The notes under the pieces are model-generated. The model searched no databases, had not been told where the DNA came from, and saw nothing but the letters and a program-made list of their open reading frames with translations. DNA of 64,000 nt from Cryptomeria japonica (taxonomy: Eukaryota > Streptophyta > Pinopsida > Cupressales > Cupressaceae): the NCBI RefSeq assembly GCF_030272615.1, contig NC_081414.1, positions 815,774,396 through 815,838,395 of the forward strand, given 5' to 3'. This document shows, piece after piece, positions 59,290 through 64,000 of this stretch. The stretch's first letter is position 1, and each line of letters opens with the position of its first letter. The translations under genes and the position numbers were made by a program.

Positions 59290-59684
59290 TAGATAGAGTG
59301 ATGGAGTGAATAATGAGATATAGATAAAGGGAGAGATAGGGAGATAAAGATAAAGGGGAAAAAGTGAGAGAGAGAGGGAAAGGTAGAGAAATAGAGATAG
59401 AGATAGGGAGGGAGAAACAAGGAGTGTGTATGTGAGTTAGAGAGAGATAAATATATCAAAAGGAAGGGAGAGGGAGTGACAAAAATAGAGGGAAGAGAGG
59501 ATTAGAGAGATATAGAAAGAGGGAGTGATAGGTATAGGAAATGACATATAGGGAGAGGTAAAGAGAGGGATATATAAAGAGAGGTAGAGAGGGATATATA
59601 GAGAGTAGGAGAGATGGACAAAGATAGAGTAAATAAGAGAGAAAGATAGAGATAATGAGATATAGATTAAGATTTTAAAATATT
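59290..59684. repeat. Polypurine tract, right arm of the 279-bp inverted duplication
   Basis: Strand composition flips at about 59288 from pyrimidine-rich to purine-rich. 59406-59684 is the reverse complement of 26319-26597, about 97% identical by eye. Confidence 0.9.
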
Positions 59685-61081
59685 ATATATTAATGATATG
59701 TTATATTATGTTTATAGAGTATAATTATAAGTATAAGTATAATATTATTTAAGAGTAAATATAAAATATATAAAATATAAAATATAATATTAATTTGTAA
59801 ACTGCAATTTTAAAATAACAATTATTTTCATTTTGAAGATAATAGACTACCTCTTGATCATTAGGAAGTTCTATAATATATTAATACTAATTATTAGTAT
59901 TGTTATTCAAAAAGTATTTATATTTATTTAAAACTTATTTTTTATCTATATATTTTTTAATGTTAAATAATAATATTATTAAAAAAAAATTTATAAATAA
60001 AATAATCAATCATTTATATTATTATATAATAATTATGAAAAATAAATAAAAATAAATATTTAAATAGATTTAAACATATACTTTATTATTTTTATTCTTT
60101 AATATAATATAAAAATTATTAAAATCTATAGAAAATTAAAAAATTAAAAAGAACTAAATATAAAAAGAATCTGAAAGGTCCAAATTAAAAGCTTGTAACA
60201 TGATGTACGGGGACAAATGGTACTGTTTAATATTATTTAATTTTTTATTATTAGGTGGAAACCAAAACTTCCTTTTCCACCTATATGTCTAGGAAATACC
60301 TAGTATGTGGTTTGTGTTTTCATGCTTTTACTGTAGAAGTACATAACAATGTGCAAGTTGTGTGGGGCCCAACACTTGTTTAGCTGTGAAGATTTTAAAT
60401 TCCTTGCTATTATATCATATCCGCCACTACCAATTTCATTTAGAAGGAAGTCGCTTGAAAAAGAGATGGAAAGAAGCAAAAAAGGTACACACATATGCAA
60501 GCTATTTTACTTCGCATGCAAAACCACGAAAGTCAAAGCAAGTACGCCAAGTTGTATAGCTATCATACGACAAATCAGAAAATGTTCCCACTATCGTTCT
60601 TTCACGTGGACGGATAAATCTTTCATGAAAGTCACATTTTTGTAGCCATCACAAATACACAGAAAAGGACAACGACGAAAATCGATGAATGACGAGTATT
60701 GATGAATGGTTGAGAGCGCTCTGATCATCTTGCATCTCTTCTAAAGCATTTTTGCCTCCTTTTGTCATAGATTTTATGATGGCAAATTAGCAAATGTTCT
60801 TTAGGATGATTATATATTACTATCCGTTTTGGGCATTTTGTACAATTGTTTCAATTTCTTGCGTTGAAACATTATTTTGTTTTACTGATAAATGCATTGT
60901 TTGCAAGTCAATATTTGAAGATCAAAATTGGCAATTGATTTCATCAATGCCTTGGAGAGTATTGGCAGCCCTTAAATTAGCCTTCCTTTCTTAATGATCT
61001 GTTTCATGTACATCTAAAAATTTCTCTGCAAACGGGAAATTTTCAAAAGAAGATGTTTTAATGATTGTTTAAGTCCCTTTA
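59685..61081. other. AT-rich DNA, no gene seen
   Basis: 59690-60170 is extremely A/T-rich. 60180-60780 is of more mixed composition (contains GTGGGGCCCAACACTTG and TTCACGTGGACGG), like single-copy DNA, but no gene is convincing. Confidence 0.4.
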
Positions 61082-61618
61082 AATAGATCAAATAAATTGA
61101 TGTTTCTTATCCTTTTAAAACTTCATTTTTTCTCTTAAATTTATTTCATATAATTTTCTTGCAATTAAATCATTTACACAATTGATAAAACAAATGCTTA
61201 TATTCAATACAAAATAATGTAAGTCATATATTCAATTCCATAGTATTTGTAATTATATGAAATATGTTTTATCGAACTAGATATATGGCAATTTTTTGGT
61301 GTTTTGTAACCATGTATTAAGTGTTTAAAAGAATGGCTTTGGTTTGAATTTTTTTAATAGATCAAATAAATTGATGTTTCTTATCCTTTTAAAACTTCAT
61401 TTTTTCTCTTAAATTTATTTCATATAATTTTCTTGCAATTAAATCATTTACACAATTGATAAAACAAATGCTTATATTCAATACAAAATAATGTAAGTCA
61501 TATATTCAATTCCATAGTATTTGTAATTATATGAAATATGTTTTATCGAACTAGATATATGGCAATTTTTTGGTGTTTTGTAACCATGTATTAAGTGTTT
61601 AAAAGAATGGCTTTGGTT
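61082..61618. repeat. 263-bp tandem duplication, two apparently identical copies
   Basis: 61082-61344 and 61356-61618 show no difference by eye, with an 11-bp T-rich spacer. It is either very recent or an assembly artefact. Confidence 0.92.
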
Positions 61619-62459
61619 CTAATCATATTTTACACACGACAAATTCTAAAATATGAATCTTCATATCCTTGATTTCAAAGACCCGATATTGGTGATAAAT
61701 GAATGATCTCTATCTAGATTACTCGTCAAAAAATTAAAATTTGCATTATATCACTTTATCAATTATTGTTTTGGCTATTATTCTTCTCTATAGTTTGAAA
61801 TCAACTATGCAACTATGTATTCTCTTGCAAGAATCAAAATACAATTGAAACAAAACCTCTGAATGGGGAAGATATGCAAACAAAAAAATTAGGACCTATT
61901 CTACACATGTTGATTTTGCATTTTCTTGAGAGGTTCCAAGGACATTTCAAATGATTATATTCAAGCAAAGATAATGTAAACCATGTATTCAATTTCATGG
62001 TGTTTGTTATTATAGTGTGCATACTTGCTTGTAACACTATTAACCATTGATCATTTTTTCATGTTTATATATACTACCAAGTTCTAATGTATGATTCTTC
62101 TTATCCTTTATTTCAATGAACTCTTCTTGGTGATAATGAATTATCTCTATATGATGAATTATTAAACTTGTTCAACTTATTAAAAATTTACGATTTACAA
62201 TATTTCACTTTATCAATTCTTTTTTTCCAATATTTTTCAATTTTCTAATGTTTATTATTTTGACCAAAATTCTTCTATTCGACATACCCATTGCACACCA
62301 AGATGCAATTGCTAGTATTAACATATCATTGATGAAAAATACGTTGGAAAAGATTAGAACTAAATGCAGAGAGAATTAATTAATTGAGAGAACGGGCAAA
62401 TATGCCTTTAATTTTTTAAATATAATGCAAACATATAATCAAATAATGCACCTTTCATC
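61619..62459. other. AT-rich DNA, no gene seen
   Basis: Some phrases of the duplicated segment recur in weak form (TCATTTTTTCATGTTTATAT, GTATTCAATTTCATGGTGTT near 61990). No gene. Confidence 0.4.
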
Positions 62460-62533
62460 TTTGTTGTCGTCTAGTTCGCTTTAGGTTAGCTGGCTTCCAC
62501 CCAAGCGAACCGGGTTCAAATCCTGTCAATGGA
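62460..62533 (+). tRNA. tRNA-Glu-like relic (anticodon position reads TCC)
   Basis: TTGTCGTCTAG and GGTTAG...CTGGCTTCCACCC and GGGTTCAAATCC correspond to the A-box, anticodon arm and B-box of plant tRNA-Glu. The acceptor TTTGTTG pairs with CAATGGA using wobbles, the anticodon and T stems carry mismatches, and the D arm is too long. The anticodon position holds TCC instead of CTC/TTC. Probably a pseudogene. Confidence 0.5.
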
Positions 62534-62700
62534 ATTGTTTGCTTTTTTACTAGTAGCAGGACCGCTTCTTTTTGCACATTTCATGTTTATGTCTGTCTGT
62601 ACACCGTTAGTATTTTGATCAGAGAAATTAAATTTTCTCAGGCTAAATAGATTGATTTTAGTGAAAAGAATTTGTATTTGCAAATGATATTGTACGAACG

Positions 62701-62772
62701 GGATCCGTGGCGCAATGGTAGCGCGTCTGACTCCAGATCAGAAGGTTGCGTGTTCGATTCACGTCGGGTTCA
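62701..62772 (+). tRNA. trnW: tRNA-Trp (CCA)
   Basis: 72 nt, acceptor GGATCCG with CGGGTTC, A-box TGGCGCAATGGTA, anticodon CCA at 62733-62735, B-box GTTCGATTC. No intron. All stems pair well, so it looks functional. A TTTAAAG lies just downstream, but no strong T-run terminator: the nearest is AAGTTTTCTG at 62786. Its 3' end matches the primer-binding site of the Tat element. Confidence 0.96.
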
Positions 62773-62786
62773 CTTTAAAGATTTAA

Positions 62787-62850
62787 GTTTTCTGAAAATT
62801 TAAAGAAAAGCAAATGCAGTTTTCTGAAAATTTAAAGAAAAGCAAATGCA
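62787..62850. repeat. 32-bp direct repeat, two copies
   Basis: GTTTTCTGAAAATTTAAAGA plus AAAGCAAATGCA, perfectly duplicated head to tail. It lies between the Trp and Ala tRNA genes. The first copy starts with the T-run that could end the Trp transcript. Confidence 0.95.
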
Positions 62851-62975
62851 ATGGATATCCTCCTGATCTTTTTGTAAAGCTTTTACTCTCCCCAGTTGAA
62901 CAAAAACAATAGGCCAACCGATTTCGATTTCAATTGCAGGCGAAATAGAAAAGATACGAAAACCAGCGAATGCAT

Positions 62976-63048
62976 TGGAGATGCGGGGTATCGATCCCCG
63001 TACCTCTCGCATGCTAAGCGAGCGCTCTACCATCTGAGCTACATCCCC
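62976..63048 (-). tRNA. trnA: tRNA-Ala (AGC)
   Basis: 73 nt. On - GGGGATGTAGCTCAGATGG starts it, anticodon AGC is at 63013-63015, the B-box-like GGGATCGATACCCC follows, and it ends CATCTCCA. All four stems pair. It is convergent with tRNA-Trp and looks functional. Confidence 0.96.
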
Positions 63049-63389
63049 CACACACTGTTCCTTCTATTATCTGGAATCTTTTTCTAAAACGGCAAAAGTG
63101 TTGCAAACGAAATCGACAAAGGAGCAGAACCTACATGCCACATCAGTAGTAAGACACAGGATGATTTTGTTTATCATTTAAAATCCAAGTTTGGTATTGT
63201 TTTGAATTGTTTGATTGAATGCAGCAGAACCACATTAATTCCAAATCAGATTTTCAGTTTTCGTAGCGTCTTTCCAATTTGTATCAGATATGGGCTTTTT
63301 GTTTTGGTGTGGATTTCTCATCATACCATACGAGGGATGATGTTTTGTCCTTAAATGCTGTTACCGTTTTTTCAATTTACTTTTTCAAT
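63049..63389. other. Spacer, no gene seen
   Basis: Mixed composition and upstream of the tRNA-Ala gene; no further feature supported. Confidence 0.4.
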
Positions 63390-64000
63390 ATCCTAATTAG
63401 CTATAACACTTGGATAAGAATAATGATGTCCAAGCAACCATTTCTACCATGCAAAGGTAGTATTTCGTAAGAATCTATCACCATGAAAAATTTAGGGATA
63501 CTTTGTCTAAGTAATTTAAATTAACAAATTTGATTTGTTTCCAAATTTTTCATTGTTAATGAAGGGTGCAAGCTTTCTTTCAATATTTATCTCTATCAAA
63601 TACCTTAATTGCCTATTTTGTTTATTCAAGACTGAAATATAAGGGAAAATTTCGTATCATGCATATCATATTTTACTTTACGAGAATACATTAGTCATAC
63701 AAGATATCTAGCATGCAACATGAAGAAGACAAAGATTTCTACCCAAAAATCATCTTAGTCACTCATGAAAGTTGATGGTAAATTCCCTTACAAATGGCTT
63801 GGATACTAACAATCCATAAGTTAGTTATATATTTGATCTACACATCTCCTCTAAATGCACATTCCAATGATATGAAAGCATACAAAATAAGAAGGTCCAA
63901 ACAATATGTACAATTACGTTGTATTATTGAGCTTCATTTCAATTTCGATGAGTTCCTTGGTAAAAAATTAATCCTTAACATTTTATTGATCTTAGAGAAA
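63390..64000. repeat. Block R, copy 5, truncated by window end
   Basis: Begins TAGCTATAACACTTGGATAA and follows 10575-10620 and then 11620-12090 and 15160-15270 in order, so it lacks the middle of the block. It shows the block also occurs outside the U6 array, beside tRNA genes. Confidence 0.8.

Overview
This is a window of plant nuclear DNA, most likely from a gymnosperm (an inference). Plant-type evidence: two U6 snRNA loci with upstream USE-like and TATA-like boxes, nuclear tRNA-Trp and tRNA-Ala genes, an NB-LRR-type leucine-rich-repeat remnant, a Tat-lineage Ty3/Gypsy element, Copia-type LTR elements and a probable pararetrovirus fossil. The DNA is AT-rich, gene-poor and mostly repeats. 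No complete ordinary host protein gene was recognised.

Layout. (1) 1-8.0 kb: the right-hand part of a large, decayed DNA-transposon-like element. It holds a transposase-like gene on +, a 358-369 bp tandem array, a multi-exon gene on - whose introns are mostly phase 0, and a cluster of GCGTACGCG-like subterminal motifs. A second end of the same family may lie at 25.5-26.3 kb. (2) 9.3-9.8 kb: a MITE with 19-bp terminal inverted repeats. (3) 9.8-21.6 kb: a decayed tandem array of about 2.9-kb units made of U6 (-), a conserved G-box block, a small orphan ORF and a long AT-rich block. One unit is split by a 3-kb composite of LTR-element, pararetrovirus-like and solo-LTR sequence. (4) 24.1-26.6 kb: an LRR remnant, a palindromic short-period satellite, a long (CT)n tract, a hairpin and a polypyrimidine tract. 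(5) 27.1-54.4 kb: a three-deep nest of LTR retrotransposons, each with its own 5-bp target-site duplication. A non-autonomous Copia-like element (27117-54440) contains a Tat-lineage Ty3/Gypsy element (31573-50982, minus strand), which contains a 3.0-kb gag-only Copia-type element (34579-37589, minus strand). LTR divergence falls from about 3% to about 1% to none, which agrees with the nesting order. Weak candidate host exons flank the nest, so it may lie in an intron. (6) 54.8-62.4 kb: AT-rich DNA, polypyrimidine/polypurine tracts and a near-perfect 263-bp tandem duplication. (7) 62.4-63.1 kb: a small tRNA cluster (Glu-like relic, Trp, Ala), then another copy of the AT-rich block from the U6 array.

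How the parts relate. The outer and inner Copia-type elements show no reverse transcriptase or integrase and would have depended on other elements. The Tat element carries gag, protease with a G-patch-like segment, reverse transcriptase, two RNase H-like domains and integrase, but it is broken. Its primer-binding site matches tRNA-Trp, and a tRNA-Trp gene with the matching 3' end lies 13.5 kb away. Divergence figures and motif matches were made by eye; no database search was run.
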